In this document: positions 33,086 to 41,997 of the stretch, piece by piece
Position numbering within the stretch: the stretch's first letter is position 1
Layout: the number at the start of each line of letters is the position of its first letter
Origin: Tabrizicola flagellatus
GTDB lineage: Bacteria > Pseudomonadota > Alphaproteobacteria > Rhodobacterales > Rhodobacteraceae
Direction of reading: 5' to 3'
Assembly: GCF_008271465.1 (NCBI RefSeq)
Contig: NZ_VMDU01000010.1
Coordinates: 1 to 64,000, forward strand
Length of the DNA stretch: 64,000 nucleotides
Made by a program: the position numbers and the translations under genes
The notes under the pieces: model-generated
The model's input: the letters and a program-made list of their open reading frames with translations, nothing else
Databases searched by the model: none
What the model was told of the DNA's origin: nothing

Positions 33086-33953
33086 GCTTGCGCTGGTTCT
33101 TGCCCTGGCGGCAGGGCCGGGTGCGGCCGAGACGCCGGTTCCCTGCGCCGGGATGCCTGAGGCGCTGCGGGACCTTTCGGGCCTGACGGTCAGCGCCCCG
33201 CCCGCGGCGATGGCGGGCGGCTGGTGCGTGCTGGACGGGGCGCGGCTGACGGGGGCGGGTGTCCCGACCGTCGCCGCCGGCAGGCTGCGGGCCAGGGCGG
33301 GGGCCGAGGGGGCGGAGGTCCTGTCGCTGGAGGTCGAGGGGCAGGGCCTGCGCCTTGCGCCCGGGCTTCAGGAGCGGGACCTGCCGGGCTGGCTGCGCGA
33401 TCTTCTGCGGTTGCAGACGGCGGACCTGCGGCTGGCGCTGCGCCGGGATCCCGGAGAGGATCGGCTTATGGTTGACGAGGCTCGGCTGGAACTGTCGGGG
33501 GGCAGCGCGCTGCGGCTGTCGGCGGAGGCTTCCGGGGCAGGGCTGTCGGCGCGTGATCTGCCGTCGGGCCGGCTGCATCGGTTGCGGCTCGACTGGCGGA
33601 GCGACGGGCGGAGCCTGCGCCCGGCCCTGGCGGCCTGGGGCGCGGCGGTGGAGCCGGGAGCCGAGGGCGGCGCGGCGGTCGAAGTGGCGCGCGGGGCGCT
33701 GATGGCACTTGTCGCCGCCCTGCCCGAGGCGGCGCTGGGCGAGGCCGGGCGGACGGAACTGGAGGCAGCGGTGCGGGCCCTGCCGCAGGGACGGGGGCGG
33801 CTGGTTGCAGAGCTGGTCGCCGAGAGGGGGATCGGCGCGGCCGAGCTGGGGCTTCTGGCCCTGTCGCGCGACCCCGCAAGCCCCGAGGCGCTGGCGCGGC
33901 TTCTGGCCGGCAGCCGGCTGGAGATCGACTGGCAGCCCGGGATCGTGCCATGA
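33069..33953 (+). CDS. Secreted hypothetical protein, FtsY-downstream paralogue 2
   Basis: 294 residues; signal peptide ends AAGPGAAE near residue 19-21. GGWCVLDGARLTG mirrors the WCV block of the preceding protein, and LMALVAALPEAALGEAGRTEL mirrors its C-terminal block. Starts at ATG 33069 (or 33075), inside the last codons of paralogue 1, so coupling is likely. Arg/Ala/Leu-rich and very high GC. It ends 34 bp before the YciB gene. Function unknown. Confidence 0.78.
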   Translation: MQMRLRLALVLALAAGPGAAETPVPCAGMPEALRDLSGLTVSAPPAAMAGGWCVLDGARLTGAGVPTVAAGRLRARAGAEGAEVLSLEVEGQGLRLAPGLQERDLPGWLRDLLRLQTADLRLALRRDPGEDRLMVDEARLELSGGSALRLSAEASGAGLSARDLPSGRLHRLRLDWRSDGRSLRPALAAWGAAVEPGAEGGAAVEVARGALMALVAALPEAALGEAGRTELEAAVRALPQGRGRLVAELVAERGIGAAELGLLALSRDPASPEALARLLAGSRLEIDWQPGIVP

Positions 33954-33987
33954 GCGCGACGGACGCGAAGGAAGGACGGATGAGGCG

Positions 33988-34596
33988 ATGGCGGATAGGA
34001 AGATCAACCCGATTCTCAAGCAGGTGCTGGAGCTGGGGCCGACCCTGGTCTTCTTCTTGATCTACATGCGGATCAAGGATCAGACCTACACGCTGGGCGG
34101 GACCGAGTATTCCGGCTTCATTGTGGCGGCGCTGATCCTGGTTCCGCTGCTTCTTGCCGCAATTTTCGCGCTATGGTTGTTGACCGGCGCGATCAGCCGG
34201 ATGCAGATCTTCGTCGCGGTGATGGTCGTGGTCTTCGGGGGCCTGACCGCCTGGTTCAACGACGAGCGGTTCTTCAAGATGAAGACGACGATCGTCTATG
34301 GCACCTTCGCGGCGATCCTGGGCGCGGGGCTTCTGCGCGGCAAGAGCCTCTTGCAATGGGTGATGGCCGAGGCTTTGCCAATGAAACCCGAGGGTTGGAT
34401 GATCCTGACCCGGCGGCTGACGTGGATGTTCGCCGCTCTTGCCGTTGCGAACGAGATCATCTGGCGCACGCAATCGACGGAATTGTGGGTCAAGCTGGAG
34501 ACCTTTGCCATGCCCGCGGCGCTGTTCCTGTTCCTGATGGTCCAGTTCATGACGCTGCAACGTTTCATGATCGAGGAGCCCGAGGACAAATCCTGA
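33988..34596 (+). CDS. yciB: YciB/septation protein A (IspZ-like)
   Basis: 202-residue inner-membrane protein with about five to six helices. KINPILKQVLELGPTLVFFLIY and the later LTRRLTWMFAALAVANEIIWR are the hallmark blocks of YciB/IspZ. Family members affect septation and envelope integrity. ATG 33988 follows a GATGAGG stretch. Its location after ftsY and two secreted proteins suggests a shared envelope operon. Confidence 0.93.
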   Translation: MADRKINPILKQVLELGPTLVFFLIYMRIKDQTYTLGGTEYSGFIVAALILVPLLLAAIFALWLLTGAISRMQIFVAVMVVVFGGLTAWFNDERFFKMKTTIVYGTFAAILGAGLLRGKSLLQWVMAEALPMKPEGWMILTRRLTWMFAALAVANEIIWRTQSTELWVKLETFAMPAALFLFLMVQFMTLQRFMIEEPEDKS

Positions 34597-34693
34597 CGAA
34601 CGGCACAGGATTGCCCCGCAAGGGTCCGGGTTCTGCCCCAGCTCTGCCTTGATGCGCCGCTAGACCGGAGGGCAAGCGAAAGGGAGTTGACCC

Positions 34694-35329
34694 ATGCACC
34701 GCACGCCGTTCGATCTGGTCCGCCTGTTCCTGAGCCTGTTCCAGGATCTGCCTCCCCTGTCGCGGTCGCTCTATCTGCCAGGCGCGGTGCTTCTGGTGGC
34801 TTATCCGGTGCTTTCGGTGGCCTACGGGCCGGATCATGCCGGCGAGGCCTTCGCTACAGCCTTCATGGCGGCGCTGGCGGTGCGGATCGGGATGGGCTTC
34901 GAGGGCATGGTGCGGCGGCTTCTGACCCGCTACACGGTCGGGCAGGCGGTGACCTTCGCGCTGGCCTTCGCCGGCCTGCCGCTTCTTGTGCTGGCGCTGG
35001 CGGACGATCCGCTCTGGTGCCAGCGGATCCAGAGCCTGTTCTACGTGGTGATCGGCGGTGTCTTCCTGCAGGACGTCCTGAACAACCGCACGGCAACTGC
35101 AGCAAGCTTCTGGCCCGACGCGGAAATGCGCGACCACCTGCCGAACCTGACCCGCATGATGGTGATCTACAACTTCGCCTTCCTGCTGATGAACGAGACG
35201 ATGATCCGCATTGCCGATCCGTCCTACTGGCTGCTGTTCTGGGCCGTGCTGCCGATCATCGGCCACACGATCCTGCGCGCCATGGTGCTGACGGTCATCA
35301 ACCTCGACGACAACGGCCATCGGGCTTGA
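34694..35329 (+). CDS. Hypothetical multi-pass membrane protein
   Basis: 211 residues with about five hydrophobic segments (about 25-43, 52-66, 84-102, 116-130 and 170-196) and FWPDAEMRDHLPNLTRMMVIYNFAFLLMNE in the middle (quoted in two parts: a charged loop ending RMM, then a helix). ATG 34694 lies after GGGAG. Followed by a good terminator at 35386-35409, so it ends the ftsY-yciB gene run. Not assigned to a family. Confidence 0.75.
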   Translation: MHRTPFDLVRLFLSLFQDLPPLSRSLYLPGAVLLVAYPVLSVAYGPDHAGEAFATAFMAALAVRIGMGFEGMVRRLLTRYTVGQAVTFALAFAGLPLLVLALADDPLWCQRIQSLFYVVIGGVFLQDVLNNRTATAASFWPDAEMRDHLPNLTRMMVIYNFAFLLMNETMIRIADPSYWLLFWAVLPIIGHTILRAMVLTVINLDDNGHRA

Positions 35330-35385
35330 GCCCGACCGTCCGGGAATTTTCCAGCAAGACCTTTTTCCCCAAGGACTTTTGCCAA

Positions 35386-35409
35386 GGGCGCCGCGAGGCG
35401 CCCTTTCCT
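35386..35409 (+). terminator. Rho-independent terminator
   Basis: GGGCGCC-GCGA-GGCGCCC, 7-bp perfect stem (9 with flanking AA/TT), then TTTCCTTTCC on the plus strand, 56 bp after the membrane protein stop. Confidence 0.85.
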
Positions 35410-35466
35410 TTCCGTCGGGCAAGGCGCGTTGCGTCGTTCGATCGGCTTGTGGGTGCGTGTCGGCAG

Positions 35467-36375
35467 CTAGGCCGCAGGCAGGCCCGAACCCAGGTCCATG
35501 CCGCGCGCGCCGAGGATGAGGCGCGACCAGCGCCGGCCGGGACGGTAGAGCGGCAGGTCCCTGGCCGAGAGCCGTCCCTCGATCAGGGCGCGGTATAGCG
35601 CGATGGTGCCGGGGCGCAGGTAGGGCGACCAGTGGCAAATCCGCCGCGGCGGGTCCGACAGGACATGGCCGAGCCCCGCCAAGGCCTGCAACGTGCGGGG
35701 CTGGTCGATCCAGAGGTCGTGCCAGTTCGGGCGGCTGCGCCCGAGGCCCTGGCCGATCGAGGTGCGCAGGCCGAGGTGGATGCCCCATTCGAAACAGGCG
35801 TCGAACAGGTCGTTCTCGCGCGTGGTGACGTTGATGACCTCGACCGACCGGCCCGCGGGCGTGTCGAGCGCAGAGAGCGCGACGCGCCGGGTTTCCGCCG
35901 CCGCGAGCAGGATCATCCGGTGGATGTGCCCGGCCGGGACGAGCGGCAGGGCGGCCAGCGCGACGCGCGCGCCCATGGAATGGGCGATGGCCTGGATCCC
36001 GCGCCCGGTCAGGTCGTGGACAGTGCGAGCGATCTCGGCCAGCGCGGGTCCCGTCCAGCCGGCCCGCAGGTGGGCGCGCCATGGGTCGCATTTCGCGCTC
36101 CACCCCAGCGCGATGCCAAGGGCCGAGCGGCCGTCGAGGCCGAGGTGACGGGGCCAGCTGACCGCGCGCCGGTCGCCCGGCGGCGGGTCGAGCGACAGGA
36201 TCGAGCCATGCGGGCAATCCCCGGCAAAGCCCGGGGCATAGCGCCAGCCGTGGATCATCACGACGATCGGGGCGCTGGCTGACAGGGCGGCCAGCTTGCG
36301 CGCCAGCCGGTCGCGGTCGAGGCTCAGGCCGCGGGGGCCCATGTCGGCTCGGATCGGACGGGGATCGTCGGTCAT
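35467..36375 (-). CDS. Alpha/beta-hydrolase (DUF900-like)
   Basis: 302 residues. VVMIHGWRYAPG holds the oxyanion-side HG pair, and IAHSMGARVALAAL (near residues 140-153) is the nucleophile elbow GxSxG variant A-H-S-M-G with the catalytic Ser. The overall arrangement resembles DUF900-type hydrolases. ATG 36375 selected: the frame upstream overlaps the riboswitch region and is not coding. Substrate unknown. It is divergent from the metZ riboswitch region. Confidence 0.82.
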   Translation of the reverse strand: MTDDPRPIRADMGPRGLSLDRDRLARKLAALSASAPIVVMIHGWRYAPGFAGDCPHGSILSLDPPPGDRRAVSWPRHLGLDGRSALGIALGWSAKCDPWRAHLRAGWTGPALAEIARTVHDLTGRGIQAIAHSMGARVALAALPLVPAGHIHRMILLAAAETRRVALSALDTPAGRSVEVINVTTRENDLFDACFEWGIHLGLRTSIGQGLGRSRPNWHDLWIDQPRTLQALAGLGHVLSDPPRRICHWSPYLRPGTIALYRALIEGRLSARDLPLYRPGRRWSRLILGARGMDLGSGLPAA

Positions 36376-36512
36376 GACCTGTCTCGAACTGCTCGCTTGT
36401 CCGCCTTCTGCCGCGGGGTGGCAACGGGGCGGTGACGCAGCGATGACCGGCAGATGACAGCCTGCGGCTGTGGCAGCTTGACCACAGCGGGGTGCGGGCG
36501 TATCAGGCGGCC

Positions 36513-36570
36513 CGTGGCGCTTTGTTACCGGATTGCGGGCCACGTTAAACAAGCCGCTAAAGAGGTGAGG
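36513..36570 (+). ncRNA. SAM-II riboswitch aptamer
   Basis: P1 stem CGTGGC (36513-36518) pairs with GCCACG (36539-36544). The loop contains TTGTTACCGGATTGC, matching the conserved SAM-II L1 (TTTAACCG-ATTGC), and the 3' tail GTTAAACAAGCCGCTAAAGAGG matches TGATAAA..GCTAAAAAGG that forms the second pseudoknot helix. It lies 63 bp ahead of metZ, a standard SAM-II target in alphaproteobacteria. SAM binding should lower metZ expression. Confidence 0.9.
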
Positions 36571-36576
36571 GGGATC

Positions 36577-36609
36577 GCCCCGGCACCTTTGGGTTTGCCG
36601 GGGCTTTTT
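36577..36609 (+). terminator. Terminator in the metZ leader (riboswitch expression platform)
   Basis: GCCCCGGCA (36577-36585) pairs with TGCCGGGGC (36596-36604), 9-bp perfect stem, followed by TTTTT. It lies between the SAM-II aptamer and the metZ ATG, so transcription attenuation is the simplest mechanism; most SAM-II examples act on the ribosome site instead. Confidence 0.85.
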
Positions 36610-36632
36610 CTTGGCCGGGGGGCCGCCGCGAG

Positions 36633-37817
36633 ATGACGAAGGACTGGAAGACCCGCACGCAGCTGGTGCACGAGGGCAGCCGTCGCAGCCAGTATGGCGA
36701 GATGGCCGAGGCGATCTTCCTGACGCAGGGCTTCGTCTATCCCACCGCCGAGGCCGCCGAGGCGCGGTTCATCAAGGCGGGCGAGGACGAGTTCATCTAT
36801 GCCCGCTACGGCAACCCCACCACCCGGATGTTCGAGGACCGCATCGCGGCGCTGGAGGGCACGGAGGACGCCTTCGCCACGGCCTCCGGCATGGCGGCGG
36901 TTTCGGGCGCGCTGATGTCGGCCTTGCGGGCGGGGGACCATGTGGTCAGCGCGCGGGCGCTGTTCGGGTCCTGCCTCTATGTGCTGGAAGAGGTGCTGGG
37001 AAAGTTCGGCGTGCGCGTGACCTTCGTCGATGGCGCCGACCTCGGCCAGTGGCGGGCGGCGGTCACGCCGGGGACGAAGGCGGTGTTCTTCGAATCGATG
37101 TCGAACCCGACGCTGGAGCTGGTGGATATCCGCGGGGTGAGTGAGATCGCCCATGGCGTCGGCGCGCTGGTGATCTGCGACAACGTGTTCGCCACGCCGA
37201 TCTTTTCCCGCGCGGTCGAGCAGGGCGCCGATGTGGTGGTCTATTCCACCACGAAGCACATCGACGGGCAGGGGCGCGCCCTGGGCGGGGTGGTCTGCGG
37301 CAGCCGCGAGTTCATCCGCAAGACGCTTGAACCCTACATGAAGCACACCGGGGGCAGCATGTCCCCCTTCACCGCCTGGATGCACCTGAACGGCATGGCG
37401 ACGCTGGACCTGCGCTGCCGGGCGATGGCCGATACCGCGCTGGCCGTGGCGCGGGCGCTGGAGGGGCATCCGCAGGTGACGAAGGTGATCTATCCGGGGC
37501 TCGAAAGCCATCCGCAGCACGCGCTGGCCATGGTGCAGATGGGGTCGGGCGGCACGCTCGTCACCTTCGAGGTGAAGGGCGGGAAGGAGGCGGCCTTCCG
37601 CTTCATGAATGCGCTGGAAATTGCCAGGATTTCCAACAACCTGGGCGACGCCAAGACCATCGCCACGCATCCCGCGACGACGACGCATCAGCGGCTGCCG
37701 CAGGACCAGAAGGACGCCCTCGGCATCACCCCCGGCCTGATCCGCCTGTCCCTGGGGCTGGAGGATGCGGACGACCTGATCGCCGACCTGACGCGCGCGC
37801 TGGGGGCCTCGGTCTGA
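36633..37817 (+). CDS. metZ: O-succinylhomoserine sulfhydrylase
   Basis: 394-residue PLP enzyme of the Cys/Met metabolism family that forms homocysteine from an activated homoserine and sulphide. YARYGNPTTRMFEDRIAALEG, ICDNVFATPIF (D183) and YSTTKHIDGQGRALGG with the Schiff-base Lys208 are present. The MetZ subgroup is inferred from the N-terminal LVHEGSRRSQYGEMAEAIFL and the SAM-II leader. O-acetylhomoserine use cannot be excluded. ATG 36633; ribosome site is weak, as expected under riboswitch control. Confidence 0.93.
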   Translation: MTKDWKTRTQLVHEGSRRSQYGEMAEAIFLTQGFVYPTAEAAEARFIKAGEDEFIYARYGNPTTRMFEDRIAALEGTEDAFATASGMAAVSGALMSALRAGDHVVSARALFGSCLYVLEEVLGKFGVRVTFVDGADLGQWRAAVTPGTKAVFFESMSNPTLELVDIRGVSEIAHGVGALVICDNVFATPIFSRAVEQGADVVVYSTTKHIDGQGRALGGVVCGSREFIRKTLEPYMKHTGGSMSPFTAWMHLNGMATLDLRCRAMADTALAVARALEGHPQVTKVIYPGLESHPQHALAMVQMGSGGTLVTFEVKGGKEAAFRFMNALEIARISNNLGDAKTIATHPATTTHQRLPQDQKDALGITPGLIRLSLGLEDADDLIADLTRALGASV

Positions 37818-37833
37818 GGCGCCGCCCGGCCTG

Positions 37834-37956
37834 TCAGCCCGGCGCGCAGGCCACCAGCGAGAAGGCCTTGTCGAACCGGGCGTCTTTCAATGCAGCCTGA
37901 AGCCGGTCCGACAGGAACAGCGCCCACGTCCAGCCGGGTCCATCCAGACTTGGGGG
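37834..37956 (-). pseudogene. Truncated, frameshifted copy of the immunity-like gene
   Basis: The minus strand ends ALFLSDRLQAALKDARFDKA then FSLVACAPG-stop, homologous to the C terminus of the adjacent pseudogene (ALFLAPALVEALKTAKRAQHFSLMPCAAS). At DNA level both share TCTGGATGGA then GCGCTGTTCCT, but this copy is one base shorter between them, so its WMDP segment is out of frame. No 5' portion remains. A decaying tandem duplicate. Confidence 0.7.
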
Positions 37957-38047
37957 CCCGCCGAAAAGCCGGGTGACCGGACTTCGACCGGCTAGTCCTT
38001 TCCCCGGGTCGTACATCGGCAGGGTTCGGATTGTATTCTCTGGTGCG

Positions 38048-38809
38048 TCAGCCGGTGCTTGCCGCACAGGGCATGAGCGAGAAATGCTGCGCGCGCTTTG
38101 CCGTCTTCAGGGCTTCCACCAGCGCCGGGGCAAGGAACAGCGCACGATACACGCGAGGATCCATCCAGAGTGCCGGTCCCCGGGCAGCGGCCGGATCGGC
38201 AAAGTACTGGCGCGGCTGATCGCGGGTTTCTTAGTGGAACATGCGAAGATCGGGTGCCGCGTGCGGATCGGGCATTATTACCGATGTCGAGCGTTCCAGA
38301 TCAAGGGTCGGCCGCCTGTTGCACACATGGAACAGGTCGTATTGGTCCGAAAGGACGGTCGCGTGATCGCCGTCCACAAGCTCGACCGGCACGATCCTGC
38401 AATCGCCCAAATCGAAAGACCGGAAGATCTCGGCGACACTCCGATGCATGACCAGCCAGCCGTTGCCGAGCACCGGCGGAAGCGGGCCCTTGAGTCCGAC
38501 CGACGCAGGGAGCCACCAGCGGCGGGGCAGCCAATCCTCTGGAACGTCCTGTCCGTAGGCGCCGGCCCTCGCCGCCTGGCCGATGTGATCGGGCATCGCT
38601 GGCGGCTGCGCCTTTCGGAGATCGTGCGGGACGGGTGCGAAGAGGCCCTGGCGTCTTGAGTTCACAAGAGCGCCGCTCAGCCAGACAACAGCGTCGGCAT
38701 CGACAATCCTGCGCGGCGGTGTGACGTTTGCTCCGTCGGGCTTCGCTGGAGGCGTGAATCTCAGGAACTCGCGGAACGCGGTCCTGACGCCGGACTTCTT
38801 GCCGAACAT
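38048..38809 (-). pseudogene. Imm11/DUF1629-like immunity gene interrupted by an in-frame stop
   Basis: From ATG 38809 (MFGKKSGVRTAFREFLRF) the frame reads about 192 codons, including AVVWLSGALVNSRRQGLF, NGWLVMHRSVAEIFRSFDL and YDLFHVCNRRPTLDLERS, then hits TAA at 38231-38233 after LRMFH. The same frame then continues for 60 more codons with family-like sequence (PALWMDPRVYRALFLAPALVEALK) to TGA at 38048-38050. Nonsense mutation is the plain reading. The layout resembles Imm11 proteins of polymorphic toxin systems, from memory; no toxin gene is adjacent. A sequencing error at the TAA would restore a 252-residue gene. Confidence 0.65.
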
Positions 38810-39326
38810 CTGTTGCCACCCCCATCTTCTTGTTCGGACACCAGTCCAACATTGCAATCCAGCATTTTCGTGACGTTCACAGTAGTGCAGCACCCGCCGA
38901 TCCGGTCAACGCGTCCGGGGCATTTGCCGGAGCCATCGTCCCGGTTTCGTCTGAGTTTGCGTGCCGGTCGTCACACCGGTTTCATCTTGAAATGCCGGCG
39001 CCTCTGTCGCTTGGCCGTCCAAGATGCAGAACCGTGGGTGGCGCTGCACGCATCGATTCCTGCGGGACCGTTACGGATGGGGCTGTGCCGGACAATCCCG
39101 GATGTGTGCCATCGTCTCGCCTCCGGCCTGGGCGGCATCCGGTTGCGCCGTGACGCAAATCGTGGCGCCCGGGTCGCAATCCCCGCTTGTGCGGCGCGCG
39201 GAAATGCCTATCTGATGGGGGCCTGCCCCGGACCAGGGTGATCCGGCGGCGGGATCTGCTCGTAAGACATTCCGGAAATTGACGGCGCCTGCCCGAGGGC
39301 CGCGCCCGAACCGAAAGGACCTGCCC
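38810..39326. other. Gene-free 517-bp gap upstream of folE2
   Basis: No open frame here looks like a protein: those present on either strand lack domain sense and good ribosome sites. Base composition is more even than in flanking genes. Probably eroded accessory DNA left with the immunity-like pseudogene, plus the folE2 promoter at its right end. Confidence 0.55.
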
Positions 39327-40412
39327 ATGAACATCCACACCCCCGAGATCGACCGTCTTCCCACCCGGGAAGAGGCAGAGGCGGCGCTGGCCGTGCTGCG
39401 GCAATGGGCAGGCAAGGTGTCGGACGAGGACATCGCCCGGCTGGATTCCGCCGTGGGCTTCCTGCTGCCAGGCCAGGGCTATCCGGCGCTGTCGCGCATC
39501 TATCCGGAGGCCTTCCGCCCCGATGCGGGCTATCTGCGCGCCATGCCCGACCTGCAGAACGGCCCTGCCAGCCTGATCCGGGGCGCGAAGGCGCGGATCC
39601 AGCATGTCGGCATCTCGAACTTCCGCCTGCCGATCCGCTACGCCACCCGCGACGGCGCGTCCCTCGTGCTGGAGACCAGCGTGACCGGTACGGTCAGCCT
39701 CGAGGCCGAGAAGAAGGGCATCAACATGAGCCGCATCATGCGGTCCTTCTATGCCCATGCCGAGAAGGAGTTCTCCTTCGGCGTGATCGAGGCGGCGCTG
39801 GACGACTACAAGGCCGATCTCGGCAGCTTCGACGCGCGCATCCAGATGCGGCTGTCCTTCCCGATGCAGATGGTCAGCCTGCGGTCGGATCTGACCGGTT
39901 GGCAGTACTACGACATCGCGCTGGAACTGGTCGAGACCGCCGGTGTGCGCAAGCGGATCGTGCATCTGGACTATGTCTACAGCTCGACCTGCCCGTGCAG
40001 CCTGGAACTGTCGGAACATGCCCGGATGGAGCGCGGCCAGCTGGCGACGCCGCATTCGCAGCGCTCGGTGGCGCGGCTGTCGGTCGAACTGACCGGCGAG
40101 ATGGCGATCGAGGACCTGGTCGAGCTCGCGCGCGGCGCGGTCGTGACCGAGACCCAGGTCATGGTCAAGCGCGAGGACGAACAGGCCTTTGCGGAACTGA
40201 ACGCCGCCAACCCGATCTTCGTCGAGGACGCGGCGCGGCTGTTCTGCGAGGCGCTGCGGGCCGATCCGCGCATCGGCGACTTCCGGGTGGTGGCGAGCCA
40301 TCAGGAGAGCCTGCACAGCCACGACGCGATCAGCCTTCTGACCGAGGGCGAGACCTTCGCGGCCGAAAGCCTGGACCCGCATCTGTTCCGCACAATGATC
40401 CACGCCCGCTGA
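39327..40412 (+). CDS. folE2: GTP cyclohydrolase I, FolE2 (type IB)
   Basis: 361 residues; first step of tetrahydrofolate synthesis from GTP by the alternative, COG1469 enzyme. VGISNFRLPIRY, TGTVSLEAEKKGINMSRIMRSFY and the metal/active-site segment YVYSSTCPCSLELSEHA followed by TPHSQRS are the family's signatures. ATG 39327 is preceded by AAAGGA and gives the natural N terminus. folB and folP are also in this window (51-53 kb) but not adjacent. Confidence 0.96.
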   Translation: MNIHTPEIDRLPTREEAEAALAVLRQWAGKVSDEDIARLDSAVGFLLPGQGYPALSRIYPEAFRPDAGYLRAMPDLQNGPASLIRGAKARIQHVGISNFRLPIRYATRDGASLVLETSVTGTVSLEAEKKGINMSRIMRSFYAHAEKEFSFGVIEAALDDYKADLGSFDARIQMRLSFPMQMVSLRSDLTGWQYYDIALELVETAGVRKRIVHLDYVYSSTCPCSLELSEHARMERGQLATPHSQRSVARLSVELTGEMAIEDLVELARGAVVTETQVMVKREDEQAFAELNAANPIFVEDAARLFCEALRADPRIGDFRVVASHQESLHSHDAISLLTEGETFAAESLDPHLFRTMIHAR

Positions 40413-40458
40413 CGGGTGGATTGACCAAAGGCGCGGGGCCGCGTAGCCATGCCCAACC

Positions 40459-41907
40459 ATGGTTGACTTCCGCCCCGTCGCCTATGTCATCGGCCGCATC
40501 CTGATCGTCCTGGCGATCCTGATGCTGGCCCCGGCCATCATCGACTGGCGCGCGGGGCTGGAGAACGGGCATGCCTACCTTGCCTCGGCCGCGCTGACCG
40601 GCGTCACGGGCGCGGCGCTGACGCTGTCCACCGGCAACGCGCTGGGTCAGGCGCTGGACACGCGGCAGGCCTATCTCCTTACCGCCGGCATCTGGTTCCT
40701 CGTGCCTTTCTTCGGCGCGCTGCCGTTCTGGATCGGCGCGCCGGGGCTGAGCCTCCTGAACGCCTATTTCGAGGCGGTCTCGGGCATCACAACCACCGGT
40801 GCCTCGGTCATCACGGGCCTCGCGGAACAGCCGCAGAGCGTGAACCTCTGGCGCGGAATGCTGAACTGGCTGGGGGGCCTCGGCATCGCCTTCATCGCGA
40901 TGATCTTCCTGCCGCTGATGCGGATCGGGGGCATGCAGTTCTTCCGGACCGAAGGCTTCGACACATTCGGCAAGGTGCTGCCGCGGGCGACCGACATCGC
41001 CAAGCAGCTTCTGATCGTCTATCTGGCGCTGACGGTGTTGACGATGACCGTCTATGCCATGCTCGGCATGCCGGCCTTCGAGGCGGTCGTGCATGGCATG
41101 ACCACGGTCGCGACGGGCGGCTTTTCCACCAACGATGCCTCGTTTTCCGTCTATGCCCCGCCGGTCCACTATGCCGGGGCGCTGTTCATGTTCCTCGCCA
41201 GCCTGCCCTACATCCGCTATGTGCAGCTGATGAACGGAACCGCGCTGCCGCTGTGGCAGGATGCCCAGGTCCGCGCCTACGCCCGCTGGCTGGGAATGGC
41301 CGTGCTGGCGGTGGCGATCTGGCGGGCGTGGACGACGAACACCGGCTTCGAGCAGGCCTTCCGCGAAAGCCTGTTCAACCTGGCCTCCATCATGTCCTCG
41401 ACCGGCTACGGCGCGGGCAGCTTCGCCGGCTGGGGCGGGTTCATGCTGGTCGTGGCTTTCGTGGTCGGGGTGATCGGGGCCTGTTCAGGCTCGTCGGCGG
41501 CGGGGCTGTCTGTGTTCCGGGTGCAGCTGGTGATCGCCGTCCTCGGCCGCGAGATCCGGCGGATCGGCAGCCCCTCCAGCGTCGATCCGATCCGCTACCA
41601 GGGGCGCGCGGTCGAGGACGACGTGCTGAACGCGCTGATCCTTTTCGTGTCGAGCTTCATCCTGATCCTCGGCGTGATGAGCGTGGCGATGACGCTGATC
41701 GGGGTGGACACGGTTTCGGCCCTGTTCGCGGTCTGGACCGCGCTGGGCAACATTGGCTACGGCTTCGGCCCCCTGGTCGAGCGCACCGGCACCTTCATCG
41801 ACTTTCCACCCGGCGCCATCGCGATCATGACGCTGTGCATGATCCTGGGCCGCCTTGGCCTGTTGGCAATTCTGGTAATGGTGCTGCCGAGCTTCTGGCG
41901 GCGGTAG
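40459..41907 (+). CDS. trkH: TrkH-family potassium uptake protein
   Basis: 482-residue K+ translocating membrane subunit. Four pore-loop repeats are recognisable, with selectivity-filter-like segments SGITTTGASVITGL, HGMTTVATGGFSTND, ASIMSSTGYGAGSF and WTALGNIGYGFGP. IRYQGRAVEDDVLNALILF is the family's cytoplasmic loop. The partner TrkA is not in the window. Convergent with the pseudo-protease gene across a repeat element. Confidence 0.94.
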   Translation: MVDFRPVAYVIGRILIVLAILMLAPAIIDWRAGLENGHAYLASAALTGVTGAALTLSTGNALGQALDTRQAYLLTAGIWFLVPFFGALPFWIGAPGLSLLNAYFEAVSGITTTGASVITGLAEQPQSVNLWRGMLNWLGGLGIAFIAMIFLPLMRIGGMQFFRTEGFDTFGKVLPRATDIAKQLLIVYLALTVLTMTVYAMLGMPAFEAVVHGMTTVATGGFSTNDASFSVYAPPVHYAGALFMFLASLPYIRYVQLMNGTALPLWQDAQVRAYARWLGMAVLAVAIWRAWTTNTGFEQAFRESLFNLASIMSSTGYGAGSFAGWGGFMLVVAFVVGVIGACSGSSAAGLSVFRVQLVIAVLGREIRRIGSPSSVDPIRYQGRAVEDDVLNALILFVSSFILILGVMSVAMTLIGVDTVSALFAVWTALGNIGYGFGPLVERTGTFIDFPPGAIAIMTLCMILGRLGLLAILVMVLPSFWRR

Positions 41908-41921
41908 TGCGCTGACCACCC

Positions 41922-41985
41922 CTCCTCGTGCGACTGCGTCTTCTCGTCGGGGGGCGCCGCGCCGAGGGACGAGGTCCCCGAGGAG
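41922..41985. repeat. Double-hairpin intergenic element, copy C
   Basis: Outer arms CTCCTCG (41922-41928) and CGAGGAG (41979-41985), inner arms CTCGTC (41943-41948) and GACGAG (41968-41973). Fills the trkH/protease convergent gap. Same nested architecture as copies A and B, with lower primary-sequence similarity. Confidence 0.55.
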
Positions 41986-41997
41986 CAGCGGCCCTGG

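Noticed and set aside
38813-39241. Possible short plus-strand genes upstream of folE2
   Set aside because: No ribosome site, no domain or signal features, and two overlapping frames are equally open.
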